The notes below the pieces were generated by a model that ran no database searches, was not told the origin of the DNA, and was given only the letters and a program-made list of their open reading frames with translations. From HGM04593 sp045631905 (GTDB taxonomy: Bacteria; Bacteroidota; Bacteroidia; Bacteroidales; Bacteroidaceae), in the NCBI GenBank assembly GCA_045631905.1, contig JAZQVO010000032.1, forward strand, positions 1-31,729: 31,729 nucleotides of DNA, in the 5' to 3' direction. Made by a program: the position numbers and the translations under genes. Of the stretch, positions 23,660 through 31,729 are shown piece by piece; position 1 is the first letter of the stretch; each line of letters begins with the position of its first letter.

Positions 23660-24919
23660 ATGTTTGGTCTGTGCGATTGTAACAACTTTTTTGTGTCGTG
23701 CGAGAGAGCCTTCAACCCCTCTCTAAACGGTCGCCCCGTTGTTGTGTTAAGCAACAACGATGGGTGCGTTGTATCGCGCAGCAACGAAGCAAAAGCAATA
23801 GGCATAAAGATGGGACAACCGCTCTACCAGATACGCGATATTGTTAAACAGCACAATGTTGCCGTACAGTCGAGCAACTACAACCTCTATGGCGATATGT
23901 CCCAAAGGGTTATGGAGACACTCAAACAACATACGCCGGCAATAGAAATATACTCGATAGACGAAGCCTTTATACTAATCGACGGTTACCCCATCGACAA
24001 AATGAAAACCTTCGGCGAGGAGCTTGCACGCACCATAAGACGAAACACAGGCATACCTGTGAGCATAGGAATCTCGCATACCAAGACACTTGCCAAGATA
24101 GCCAGCAAGCTATGCAAAAAATACCCCAAACTAAATAGTTGCTGTTTCATGCACCGCCCCGAGGATATAAAAAAAGTTCTCACCAACTACCCCATAGAAG
24201 ATATCTGGGGCATAGGGCGAAGATACTCGAAGATGTTACATAATTGCGGTATTACCACCGGGGAGCAATTTACGATGCTAAGCGAAGAGTGGGTTAAAAA
24301 CCGTATGGGAATAACCGGAGTAAGAACATGGAGCGAACTTAAAGGCACACCCTGCATAGAGTTCTGCCACGAGACAGCCGACCGACAGTCGATAATGGTG
24401 TCGCGCTCGTTCTCAAAAGAGCTCTATGAGGCGGAAGAGGTGCACGAAACCATCACCACATTTGCCGGTATTGCCGCCGAAAAACTACGCAAACAAAATT
24501 CCGTGGCACAAGAGCTACAAGTTTTTATACTCACCAACCGCCACCGCGACGACCGCCCCCAGCACAACGAAGGCCTGCTCTTTCAATTTCCAACCCCCAC
24601 CGACAGCACTTTGGAGATAGTGCACGCCGCAACAGCCCTCCTGAAACGGCTTTACCGCAAAGGGTACGGCTACAAAAAAACAGGGGTACGCCTGAGCCGA
24701 ATAACACCTGCATGTGCCATACAGGGAACACTTTTCGACAGTATCGACCGCCCCAAGCACAAACAGCTGATGCAGGTCATCGACAATATAAACGCGAAGC
24801 AGGGCAAGAACAGTGTAAAAATTGTTTCACAAGGTGAAATAACCGACCACACCAACCGCGAACACCTCTCGCCCCAATACACAACACGTTGGGACGATAT
24901 TATCGTTGTCAAAATTTAG
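23660..24919 (+). CDS. umuC: UmuC, Y-family translesion DNA polymerase (Pol V catalytic subunit)
   Basis: The 419-residue protein is of normal UmuC length. The polymerase motifs are present: MFGLCDCNNFFVSCERAF with metal ligand D6, VVVLSNNDGCVVSRSNEAK, and the catalytic YSIDEAF (D101, E102). A helix-hairpin-helix region (IEDIWGIGRRYSKML) and the little-finger domain follow. It copies past DNA lesions with low fidelity as a complex with UmuD'. The ATG directly follows the umuD stop, giving strong translational coupling. Its 3' end lies 19 bp from the end of the convergent trkA gene. Confidence 0.95.
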   Translation: MFGLCDCNNFFVSCERAFNPSLNGRPVVVLSNNDGCVVSRSNEAKAIGIKMGQPLYQIRDIVKQHNVAVQSSNYNLYGDMSQRVMETLKQHTPAIEIYSIDEAFILIDGYPIDKMKTFGEELARTIRRNTGIPVSIGISHTKTLAKIASKLCKKYPKLNSCCFMHRPEDIKKVLTNYPIEDIWGIGRRYSKMLHNCGITTGEQFTMLSEEWVKNRMGITGVRTWSELKGTPCIEFCHETADRQSIMVSRSFSKELYEAEEVHETITTFAGIAAEKLRKQNSVAQELQVFILTNRHRDDRPQHNEGLLFQFPTPTDSTLEIVHAATALLKRLYRKGYGYKKTGVRLSRITPACAIQGTLFDSIDRPKHKQLMQVIDNINAKQGKNSVKIVSQGEITDHTNREHLSPQYTTRWDDIIVVKI

Positions 24920-24938
24920 ATCAAAAAGGTATAAAAAC

Positions 24939-25358
24939 TCAAACCATCTCGGAAAAATCATTTTCACCGAATTTATCGGCAAAAATTCTTGCCGCATAAC
25001 TCTCGGGAATAAAAATCTTTTGAATATTCATTGCTCGCAAAATCGATTTGTGGGTGCTATCTATTGCACGCGCATATATTTTCGACACAGCAAGCTCTTT
25101 AAGCGCAGCCACCACACGCAAAGAGTGGTCCATGCTTCGGCCTATCGCCACAACAGCACAGTCAATTTCATCGAGAGGTAATGTTTTTAAAGCAAGAGCC
25201 TCTGTTGCGTCCATAATATACGAAACAGAAATTCTATCCTTCACCTCATCGACACGATGCTCGTTGCTATCTATACCAATTACATCATCACCATTATCGG
25301 TAAGTTCTTCGGCCAGCGTCTTACCAAATGTTCCCAAACCAATTACAAGATATTTCAT
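24939..25358 (-). CDS. TrkA/KtrA-type RCK_N protein lacking the C-terminal domain
   Basis: The 139-residue protein is the NAD-binding RCK_N domain of potassium channel and transporter regulators. It has the Rossmann motif GLGTFG (residues 7-12), the acidic D30 after strand 2, and the conserved DxTxxxxL-type segment MDATEALALKTLPL. KtrA/TrkA partners usually have about 220 residues with a second RCK_C domain that binds cyclic di-AMP or other ligands. That domain is absent, and the frame ends at TGA soon after FIPESYAARIFADKFG. It starts 14 nt after trkH, so the two are co-transcribed and it should gate the TrkH pore. The truncation may be natural or recent; the convergent umuC lies where the rest would be. 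Confidence 0.85.
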   Translation of the reverse strand: MKYLVIGLGTFGKTLAEELTDNGDDVIGIDSNEHRVDEVKDRISVSYIMDATEALALKTLPLDEIDCAVVAIGRSMDHSLRVVAALKELAVSKIYARAIDSTHKSILRAMNIQKIFIPESYAARIFADKFGENDFSEMV

Positions 25359-25372
25359 AAAATAAAATTTTA

Positions 25373-27193
25373 TCAGTTAATAATAACATTATCGCTCGGC
25401 AAACGATATTTCAACCTTGCCGACCGCTGTACAAAACTCATCATCACAGTTATCAGGCCCACCCTGCCTATAAACATAAGTAACGAGAGAAGCACCTTGC
25501 TATCGTCGGCAAACAAGGGTGTCAGGTTGAGGCTAGAACCAACGGTAGAGAAGGCCGATACCACCTCGAAAAATATTGAACGAGGCGGGAGCGACGGCTC
25601 CATTATGAGCAACAGCACAAAAAACGTAAGTATAGTGATGAGCGAACCAAAGACCACTGCCGATGCCCTCCGCACCGAGTCGGAACGTACCTCCCTGTTA
25701 AAAAGAGTAACCCCTTCACGCCCTTTGACCACAGATATAAAGTTGGCTATTGCAACAGCAAAAGTATTTACCTTTATACCACCTGCGGTTGACTGCGAAG
25801 CACCACCTATCCACATAAGTAAAATGTAAATAATTATTGTAAGCAGAGAAAAATCGGCAATATCAACACTGTTAAACCCGGCTGTACGAGGTGACACAGA
25901 GTTAAACAACGCCTGTACCAATTTTTCACCGACAGACATGCCGGCAAAAGCACCGTTCCACTCGAGCAAAGCGATGGCAAACATACCAACAAGCAAAAGC
26001 ACCGACGTTGTCACAAGCACAATTTTTGTATTTATGTTGGTTAGATGCATAAGACGAGGCCTACGCCTATTCTTGTACGATATTCGCATGAACAACTTAC
26101 CCAAATAATAGAACAACACATTCTTAAAATTCATAAGAATAGGGAAACCTATACCACCAAGTATCACCAAAAGAGATATTATCAAAAAGAAAGCATTGTT
26201 ACCCGCAACAAGCGGACTCCCCAAATTACCCGTCAAGGTAGAAAAACCTGCATTACAAAAGGCAGAAACAGAATGAAAAACAGAGAAGAAAAGCTCTTCA
26301 TAAGTTGTCATGCCCATGTTGCCATGTATGCACAGCCATATACACATAGCACCGAGAGCCTCAATCACAAAAGTAAAGCCAAGGATATATAATAAAGTAT
26401 ATATCAAAGAATTAAACGTATCGGAACCAACCATATCCCTCAAAGCAAATTGGTTATAAAGCCCCGTTCCACCCATAAAGAATATAGCAAAGAAACTTGT
26501 AATAGTCATTACTCCCAGGCCCCCCACTTGAATGAGCATAGCAATAACAAACTGCCCCTCATAGGAAAAAGTATGCGCCACATCGACCGTGGTAAGCCCG
26601 GTGACACAAACACTGCTTGTAGAAACAAATATGGCATCGGCTATCGATAATGTAATACCATCGTGCGTGGAACGCGGTAACAACAAAAGCAAGGCACCAA
26701 ACACAATTATCACAGCAAAGCATGAAGCCATGAGCAGTGCCGGGTTCGTCTTTTTGTTTATAAAATTTACCACACACTTCGATAATTCAAGCATAGAGAA
26801 AAGCGAAATTATGGCTATCAGCACATATTTATTGGAGAAAAAGTTCCATACGGGCAAAAACACAAGCCAACCGCCCGACAGCGTTACAACTTTGGGCAAA
26901 AAAGTAAAAAGCATCAAGAGCCCCAAACAAACAGTCATAAAGACAGCTTTGCGAGTGATACTGCGCCACTGTACAGCAAGCCTGCCAACGAAACTAAAAA
27001 AATAGAACCACCAGGAATATTCATATATCTTTTGCACCAAGGCATGCTCGCGACCATTTAGCACAAAACCATAATCGACCACAACAGCACCTACCGTTAC
27101 AGCCGAAACAGTAAAAACAACCAGTCGCAACCAAAATAAAATTTTTGCCCTTAACGATGGTGGTAAAATATCATTAATGTTAAAAAAATTCAT
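25373..27193 (-). CDS. TrkH/KtrB-type potassium uptake transporter
   Basis: With the ATG at 27193 the protein has 606 residues. An in-frame ATG at 27229 would add 12, but it lies only about 10 nt from the -7 box, so the inner start is preferred. It is an inner-membrane Trk/Ktr channel-like subunit. The four pore-loop filters can be followed: VSTSSVCVTGLTTVD, FHSVSAFCNAGFSTL, FNSVSPRTAGFNSVD and VSAFSTVGSSLNLTP. Each carries the T/S-x-G or A-G filter Gly. An N-terminal extension of about 150 residues with several hydrophobic segments precedes the core. The RCK_N gene follows 14 nt downstream. It imports potassium coupled to Na+ or H+; which ion is not visible. Confidence 0.93.
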   Translation of the reverse strand: MNFFNINDILPPSLRAKILFWLRLVVFTVSAVTVGAVVVDYGFVLNGREHALVQKIYEYSWWFYFFSFVGRLAVQWRSITRKAVFMTVCLGLLMLFTFLPKVVTLSGGWLVFLPVWNFFSNKYVLIAIISLFSMLELSKCVVNFINKKTNPALLMASCFAVIIVFGALLLLLPRSTHDGITLSIADAIFVSTSSVCVTGLTTVDVAHTFSYEGQFVIAMLIQVGGLGVMTITSFFAIFFMGGTGLYNQFALRDMVGSDTFNSLIYTLLYILGFTFVIEALGAMCIWLCIHGNMGMTTYEELFFSVFHSVSAFCNAGFSTLTGNLGSPLVAGNNAFFLIISLLVILGGIGFPILMNFKNVLFYYLGKLFMRISYKNRRRPRLMHLTNINTKIVLVTTSVLLLVGMFAIALLEWNGAFAGMSVGEKLVQALFNSVSPRTAGFNSVDIADFSLLTIIIYILLMWIGGASQSTAGGIKVNTFAVAIANFISVVKGREGVTLFNREVRSDSVRRASAVVFGSLITILTFFVLLLIMEPSLPPRSIFFEVVSAFSTVGSSLNLTPLFADDSKVLLSLLMFIGRVGLITVMMSFVQRSARLKYRLPSDNVIIN

Positions 27194-27239
27194 CTCTGAA
27201 AAAATCAGCCATTTATACATGAATAACATGTTGCAAAGA

Positions 27240-27270
27240 CAAATATAGTTTATGCTTTAACAAAAACAAA
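27240..27270 (-). promoter_or_regulatory. Promoter of trkH-trkA
   Basis: On the minus strand TATATTTG (27240-27247) matches the -7 consensus and TTTG (27267-27270) lies 19 nt upstream as the -33 box. This textbook Bacteroidetes promoter supports the start codon at 27193. Confidence 0.75.
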
Positions 27271-27347
27271 CAACAACGATATTTTTATCAAAAAAAATAC
27301 TAAACGCAAACTATATTTTTAAAAGTTATTAAAACGAAAAGATTTTT

Positions 27348-27379
27348 TTTGAAAAAGTAATATAATTATATTATATTTG
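27348..27379 (+). promoter_or_regulatory. Promoter of the GH2 gene
   Basis: TTTG (27348-27351) and TATATTTG (27372-27379) are 20 nt apart, matching the Bacteroidetes -33/-7 pattern. The leader before the ATG at 27429 is about 43 nt. It is divergent from the trkH promoter. Confidence 0.75.
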
Positions 27380-27428
27380 CCCATATTGTGAACACACATA
27401 CAGCAATCAAATCAAAATACAAAATACT

Positions 27429-30400
27429 ATGTTTACAAACATCAAACGTGGCATCTTGCTTGGTGTAGTTGCGCTTTTCGCAACCATAAGCAGTTTTGCA
27501 CAGGTACAGTTCGAAAAAGGCAAATTGTACCACATTTGCACACAAGGCAAAAAAAACAATGTTGTCTATGAAAAGAGAGGCAACACAGTGGGAACAACCG
27601 ACTACGAGGAGCGTAACGCCGCCCAATATTGGAAGCTTTCGGAGCTTTCGGGCAGTTGGCGCATCATAAACCCCGTAACCGACCATGCCATGCGTGCGGC
27701 AGGCAACAAGGTGGAGCTCGGCGAGAACAACGGCTCCGATGAAGCACAGCTATGGAAATTTGAAAACGGCCTGCTCATTCCCACAAACAACCCCACGGTT
27801 GCCGCAGTTAAGGAGAAAGACGGCAGTATCGGGCTTATAGCAAAAGAGAAGGCTATCGACAACCCCGCGGCAAAGTTCTCAATCACAGAATCGGACTTTG
27901 CAGGTTTCGACGACAACCTCACCTACCGCATATGCTCGGCAACCGACAACAACATTGTACTTGGCAACGGCGATTCGGGCGAGAACAACGCACGCATCAT
28001 CGCTGAGGCTGTAAACGCCGAAAACCGCGGACAATATTGGAGCATAAAAACAATCGACCTCTTCACATTTGCCGTTGAAAACGCTTTTTACAGCCAGAAC
28101 TTCGACGATGGCGGTGGTAACGCCTCTATCGACTACCTGTTGCAGTGGCCTGCCGTTGCAGGAGTGTGGAACAATGCGAAGTTCACATTTGAGCCCGTAA
28201 AAGGCAACAAAGGTGTATATCGCATTATCTCAACAGGCAAAAAAGAGAAGATGTACACATTGAAAGATGGACAGATGAAACTTACCACCCTCGACGAGAA
28301 CGACAAAAACGCATGGTTCACCTTTGTTCAGGTTGAAAAGCCCAAAATAGAGTCGCCCTACTGGGAGGACGAGACACGTTTCGAAGAGAACAAAGAGCGT
28401 GGACACGCAACATACATGCCCTACGAGAACGAGGCAGCCATGCTTGCCGACGCCGGCTACTATGCAACACCTTGGACCGTTCCTGTGAACAACCGTTTCC
28501 AGAGCCTCAATGGTAATTGGAAATTCAACTTCGTGTCGGAGCCCTCACAGCGTCCTTTGGACTTCTTCAAGGAGGATTACAGCGTTGAAGGCTGGGACGA
28601 AATTCCCGTACCCTCAAACTGGGAGATGCACGGTTACGACCGCCCCATCTACAACAACGTGGAATACCCCCACGCCAACACCCCTCCGTTCATAAAGGCA
28701 CGCCCCGGCTTCAACGACGGTGGCAAGAACTACGGTATAAACCCCGTAGGCTCATATGTCCGCACATTTGAGGTACCTGCCAACTGGGACGGACGCCGTA
28801 CATTCATACACTTCGGCGGTATATACTCGGCAGCCTTCGTTTGGCTCAACGGTGAGTATGTAGGTTACACACAGGGCTCGAACAATGTTGCAGAGTTCGA
28901 CATCACAAACTTCCTGAAAAAGGGTTCAAACAAACTTGCCGTGCAAGTATTCCGCTGGTGCGACGGCTCTTATTTGGAGTGCCAGGATATGTTCCGCATG
29001 AGCGGTATCTTCCGCGATGTATATCTCTACAACGTGCCCAAAGCCTCGGTACGCGACCACTACATCACAAGCAAGCTCGACAACGAGCGCAAGAACGCAA
29101 CTGTTAATGTAAGCCTCACAATAGACAACCGCGACTTCTGCCCCGAAGGAAAACAGATAAAAGTTGCTCTTTACGACACCAAAGGCAAGCTTGTTGCAAC
29201 AGACACAATACGCCAGGCCATGAAGGCAAAGATTGCCACACCCGAGGTTACCACAACACTCGAAGTTAAGGACATCGCTTTGTGGAGTGCCGAAAAGCCC
29301 AACCTCTACACCCTGCGTGTAGTGCAGATGGACGAGCAGGGCAACGAAGAGATGGCCTTCTCAACAAAATATGGTTTCCGCGATATTGAGATAAAGAACT
29401 CACTCGTTTACATCAACGGAGAGAGAGTCTTCTTCAAAGGCGTAAACCGTCACGACACCGACCCCTTGCACGGTCGCGCAGTAACAACCGAATCGATGTT
29501 GCGCGATGTGTTGCTCATGAAGCAGAACAACATCAACACCATACGTACAAGCCACTACCCCAACGCCGCACGCATGTATGCCATGTTCGACTACTATGGC
29601 CTATATTGTTGCGATGAGGCCGACCTCGAAGACCATGCCAACCAAAGTATATCGGACCGCGAATCGTGGATACCCGCGTTTGTAGACCGTATAGACCGCA
29701 TGGTGCTACGCGACCGTAACCACCCCTGCGTCATCATGTGGAGTTTGGGTAACGAGGCTGGAAACGGCAACAACTTCGGCCCCTGCTACGACGCGGCCTA
29801 CAAACTCGACAGCCGTCCCGTGCACTACGAGGGTACACGCAGCAACGGCTCATACGGCGGCGGACGTTTCTCGGACTTCTACTCAAAGATGTACCCCGGA
29901 CAGGCCTGGATGAAACAAAACACCAACAACCTCGACAAGCCCATGTTCATCTGCGAGTATGCACATGCTATGGGTAACGCTATCGGTAACCTCCGTGAAT
30001 ATTGGGAACACATAGAAAATTCAAATTCCTGCATCGGCGGTTGCATCTGGGACTGGGTGGACCAAGCGATCTACGAACCTCGCGAAATTAAGCAAGGTAT
30101 TCTCCGCCTTCACACAGGATACGACTTCCCCGGCCCTCACCAAGGCAACTTCTGCAGCAACGGTATAATCCCCGCTACACGCGACGAGAGCGCAAAGCTC
30201 AAAGAGGTTAAAACAGCGCACCAATTTATTAAATTCTCGTTGGAGAATATTGATAAAAAGAGGGATAAAGCCACAATAAAGATTAAGAACACATACAACT
30301 TTACCAACCTCAACGAGTTCTACCTTGTATACGAGGTTGTAAAGAACGGCAAGGTTGTAAGCAGTAAAAAAACAAATCTACCTGCCGCCACAGAGGGCGA

Positions 30401-31418
30401 AGAGGTAACACTAACCATCGGAATACCCAAAGCCGACATTGCCAAGGCCGAGAAAAACGGCACAGAAACCATGCTCAACCTGCGTGTTGCTCACCGCGAA
30501 GCACAGCTCTTTGCAAAAGCCGGACACGAGGTAGCCATGAAGCAGTTTACCCTTGTCGAGCGTGCACCCTTGGCTGTGATAAAAGAGAAAACCAACGAAC
30601 CTCTCGCACAGACATCGGCCCTACACGAGATTAAAATAGGCAACAGCAAAATATCTGTAACCTTCGACCCCGAAACAGGCCGTATGACCGACCTCGCATT
30701 CGGTGGCAAGAGCGTAATCGCCAAGGGCGAAGGCTTCCTATACGACAACCATCGTTGGATAGAGAACGACCGCTACCACAACACCTCAAACGGCTTAGAG
30801 GCAAAAGGCACCTGCCGTGTCGAGGAGGTTAATGGCAACACCGTTGTAAAAACAACACGCAAAGGCTCGTTGTGCGACACAGAGATATACTACACCATCT
30901 ATCCAAGCGGTATTATAGATATAGATGCCCAATTTATCCCCCACACAACCGAGTTGCGCCGTGCAGGCCTTGTATGCGGTATAGATTCCACACTTAAAAA
31001 CGTGAATTATTACGCTTACGGCCCCTGGGAGAATAGCAACGACCGCATAGACGGTGTGATGGTAGGCCACTACACCACAACAGTAGCCGAGATGCCCGAA
31101 CGCTATGTGAAACCCCAGAGCACAGGAAACCGCGAAGGATTGCGCGAGCTCACACTCACCAACGACAAGGGCGAGGGTATAAAGATTGAGACCGAAGGCA
31201 AAGTAAACTTCTCGGCACTGCAATTTACCGACAAAGACCTCATGGATTCACAACACATGTGGGAGCTCACACCCCGCCCCTACACAGTGTTGCACCTCGA
31301 CGCATTCATGCGCGGTATCGGTAACGCATCGTGCGGTCACGATGTAGGCACAATGCCCATCTATTGCGTACCCGGAAAGCCTATGAGCTACAAATTACGC
31401 ATAAGTGCAGTAAAATAG
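27429..31418 (+). CDS. Secreted GH2 beta-galactosidase-like enzyme with R-type lectin-like N-terminal domain
   Basis: The 1329-residue protein has a signal peptide (about 1-24, cut before QVQF). A domain of about 300 residues follows, with QxW motifs (QYW 66, QLW 107, QYW 202) typical of ricin-B/CBM13 lectin folds. The LacZ-type body comes next: sugar-binding domain (about 345-550), Ig-like domain (to about 650), GH2 barrel (about 655-960), and the beta-galactosidase small-chain domain (about 1064-1329). The acid/base is E776 in SLGNEAGNG and the nucleophile E843 in FICEYAHAMGN. The five-domain plan matches LacZ. Beta-galactoside cleavage is likely, and the lectin domain probably binds host or plant glycans. 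It has its own promoter and terminator and is not part of a SusC/D locus here. Confidence 0.93.
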   Translation: MFTNIKRGILLGVVALFATISSFAQVQFEKGKLYHICTQGKKNNVVYEKRGNTVGTTDYEERNAAQYWKLSELSGSWRIINPVTDHAMRAAGNKVELGENNGSDEAQLWKFENGLLIPTNNPTVAAVKEKDGSIGLIAKEKAIDNPAAKFSITESDFAGFDDNLTYRICSATDNNIVLGNGDSGENNARIIAEAVNAENRGQYWSIKTIDLFTFAVENAFYSQNFDDGGGNASIDYLLQWPAVAGVWNNAKFTFEPVKGNKGVYRIISTGKKEKMYTLKDGQMKLTTLDENDKNAWFTFVQVEKPKIESPYWEDETRFEENKERGHATYMPYENEAAMLADAGYYATPWTVPVNNRFQSLNGNWKFNFVSEPSQRPLDFFKEDYSVEGWDEIPVPSNWEMHGYDRPIYNNVEYPHANTPPFIKARPGFNDGGKNYGINPVGSYVRTFEVPANWDGRRTFIHFGGIYSAAFVWLNGEYVGYTQGSNNVAEFDITNFLKKGSNKLAVQVFRWCDGSYLECQDMFRMSGIFRDVYLYNVPKASVRDHYITSKLDNERKNATVNVSLTIDNRDFCPEGKQIKVALYDTKGKLVATDTIRQAMKAKIATPEVTTTLEVKDIALWSAEKPNLYTLRVVQMDEQGNEEMAFSTKYGFRDIEIKNSLVYINGERVFFKGVNRHDTDPLHGRAVTTESMLRDVLLMKQNNINTIRTSHYPNAARMYAMFDYYGLYCCDEADLEDHANQSISDRESWIPAFVDRIDRMVLRDRNHPCVIMWSLGNEAGNGNNFGPCYDAAYKLDSRPVHYEGTRSNGSYGGGRFSDFYSKMYPGQAWMKQNTNNLDKPMFICEYAHAMGNAIGNLREYWEHIENSNSCIGGCIWDWVDQAIYEPREIKQGILRLHTGYDFPGPHQGNFCSNGIIPATRDESAKLKEVKTAHQFIKFSLENIDKKRDKATIKIKNTYNFTNLNEFYLVYEVVKNGKVVSSKKTNLPAATEGEEVTLTIGIPKADIAKAEKNGTETMLNLRVAHREAQLFAKAGHEVAMKQFTLVERAPLAVIKEKTNEPLAQTSALHEIKIGNSKISVTFDPETGRMTDLAFGGKSVIAKGEGFLYDNHRWIENDRYHNTSNGLEAKGTCRVEEVNGNTVVKTTRKGSLCDTEIYYTIYPSGIIDIDAQFIPHTTELRRAGLVCGIDSTLKNVNYYAYGPWENSNDRIDGVMVGHYTTTVAEMPERYVKPQSTGNREGLRELTLTNDKGEGIKIETEGKVNFSALQFTDKDLMDSQHMWELTPRPYTVLHLDAFMRGIGNASCGHDVGTMPIYCVPGKPMSYKLRISAVK

Positions 31419-31441
31419 ACATAGAGAACCAATAACGAACC

Positions 31442-31470
31442 GATGGCCTGCCTTTGAGGGGCAGGCCATC
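31442..31470 (+). terminator. Terminator-like hairpin after the GH2 gene
   Basis: A perfect 11-bp stem (GATGGCCTGCC with GGCAGGCCATC) encloses a 7-nt loop, 23 nt after the stop. The T-run is short (TTC), so termination strength is uncertain. Confidence 0.6.
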
Positions 31471-31489
31471 TTCAAAAAGACTCCATCAC

Positions 31490-31729
31490 ATGCTACAAAA
31501 AATTGTATTATTTTTCGTTGGTTTATCTCTCGCAAACTCTGTTTTGCAGGCCCAGACACCCAACGACGAGGCGGCAAAAAGAGCCATACAAGTGGGACAC
31601 ACCATGCAACAGGAGCGCATCTTCATGCACTTCGACAACAGCGCATACTACCTGGGAGAGACCATGTGGTTCAAGGCATATGTGAGCTATGGAACAAACG
31701 ACAGGGTGACCACACCGAGCAAGGTGATG
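31490..31729 (+). CDS. Start of a large secreted MG2-type surface protein (runs off the window)
   Basis: From the ATG at 31490 the frame stays open for 80 codons to the window end. It starts with a signal peptide (MLQKIVLFFVGLSLANSVLQA, cut before QTPND). The next part, ERIFMHFDNSAYYLGETMWFKAYVSYG, matches the first strands of macroglobulin-type MG2 domains found at the start of large Bacteroidales surface proteins. These are often about 800-1000 residues and some end in TonB-plug-like domains. Function is unknown, and only the first part is visible. It begins 71 nt after the GH2 stop, behind a hairpin. Confidence 0.75.
   Translation, partial: MLQKIVLFFVGLSLANSVLQAQTPNDEAAKRAIQVGHTMQQERIFMHFDNSAYYLGETMWFKAYVSYGTNDRVTTPSKVM

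Noticed and set aside
1..31729. CRISPR arrays, rRNA genes, complete insertion sequences, SusC/SusD pairs
   Set aside because: I looked for regularly spaced repeats, transposase motifs and SusC/D-type proteins and found none. The only mobile-element gene is the partial integrase at the left edge.

Overview
The window looks like a chromosome segment of a gut-type member of the order Bacteroidales. The evidence is Bacteroidetes-style promoters (TTTG about 19-20 nt upstream of TAnnTTTG), large secreted glycoside hydrolases, a TrkH/KtrB-type potassium transporter, a GYF_2/CD225 plus DUF2752 membrane operon and a DcaP-like porin. I cannot fix the genus. TAA, TAG and TGA all act as ordinary stops.

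Layout. Positions 1-832 hold the 3' part of a tyrosine recombinase and its terminator, ending at a tRNA-Ser(TGA) gene. This is probably one edge of an integrated element. Positions 1038-6000 read leftward: endonuclease IV (nfo), a PiT phosphate transporter with a long cytoplasmic tail, and an outer-membrane porin. An AraC-type regulator (6097-7008) is divergent from the porin. Positions 7070-12810 form an accessory-looking block. It holds a small two-TM protein, a membrane protein with DnaJ-type zinc ribbons, a periplasmic SIMPL protein, a leftward operon (GYF_2-CD225, unknown membrane protein, DUF2752) behind a long structured leader, and a secreted zinc-ribbon pseudogene with two nonsense codons. 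mutS2 (12842-15367, leftward) follows.

From 15622 to 24919 everything reads rightward. First is a multidomain GH31 glycosidase with dockerin-like and cohesin-like C-terminal modules. Next is a compact cassette of alpha/beta hydrolase, membrane-anchored MurF-like ligase and Ddl-like ATP-grasp ligase. A umuD-umuC pair for translesion synthesis follows. The leftward pair trkH-trkA (potassium uptake; TrkA lacks its C-terminal domain) converges on umuC. Divergent from trkH is a secreted GH2 beta-galactosidase-like enzyme with an R-type lectin-like N-terminus. The start of a large secreted MG2-type surface protein runs off the window end.

Most interesting signals: (i) the hydrolase/MurF-like/Ddl-like cassette, in which the MurF-like enzyme has a membrane domain in place of the usual N-terminal UDP-binding domain; (ii) a nested RNA-like structure with a competing hairpin and terminator directly upstream of the GYF_2-CD225 gene; (iii) an intergenic repeat family with an exact 33-nt copy at two distant loci and arm changes that preserve pairing; (iv) dockerin- and cohesin-like modules on one glycosidase. 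No CRISPR array, rRNA or complete insertion sequence was seen.
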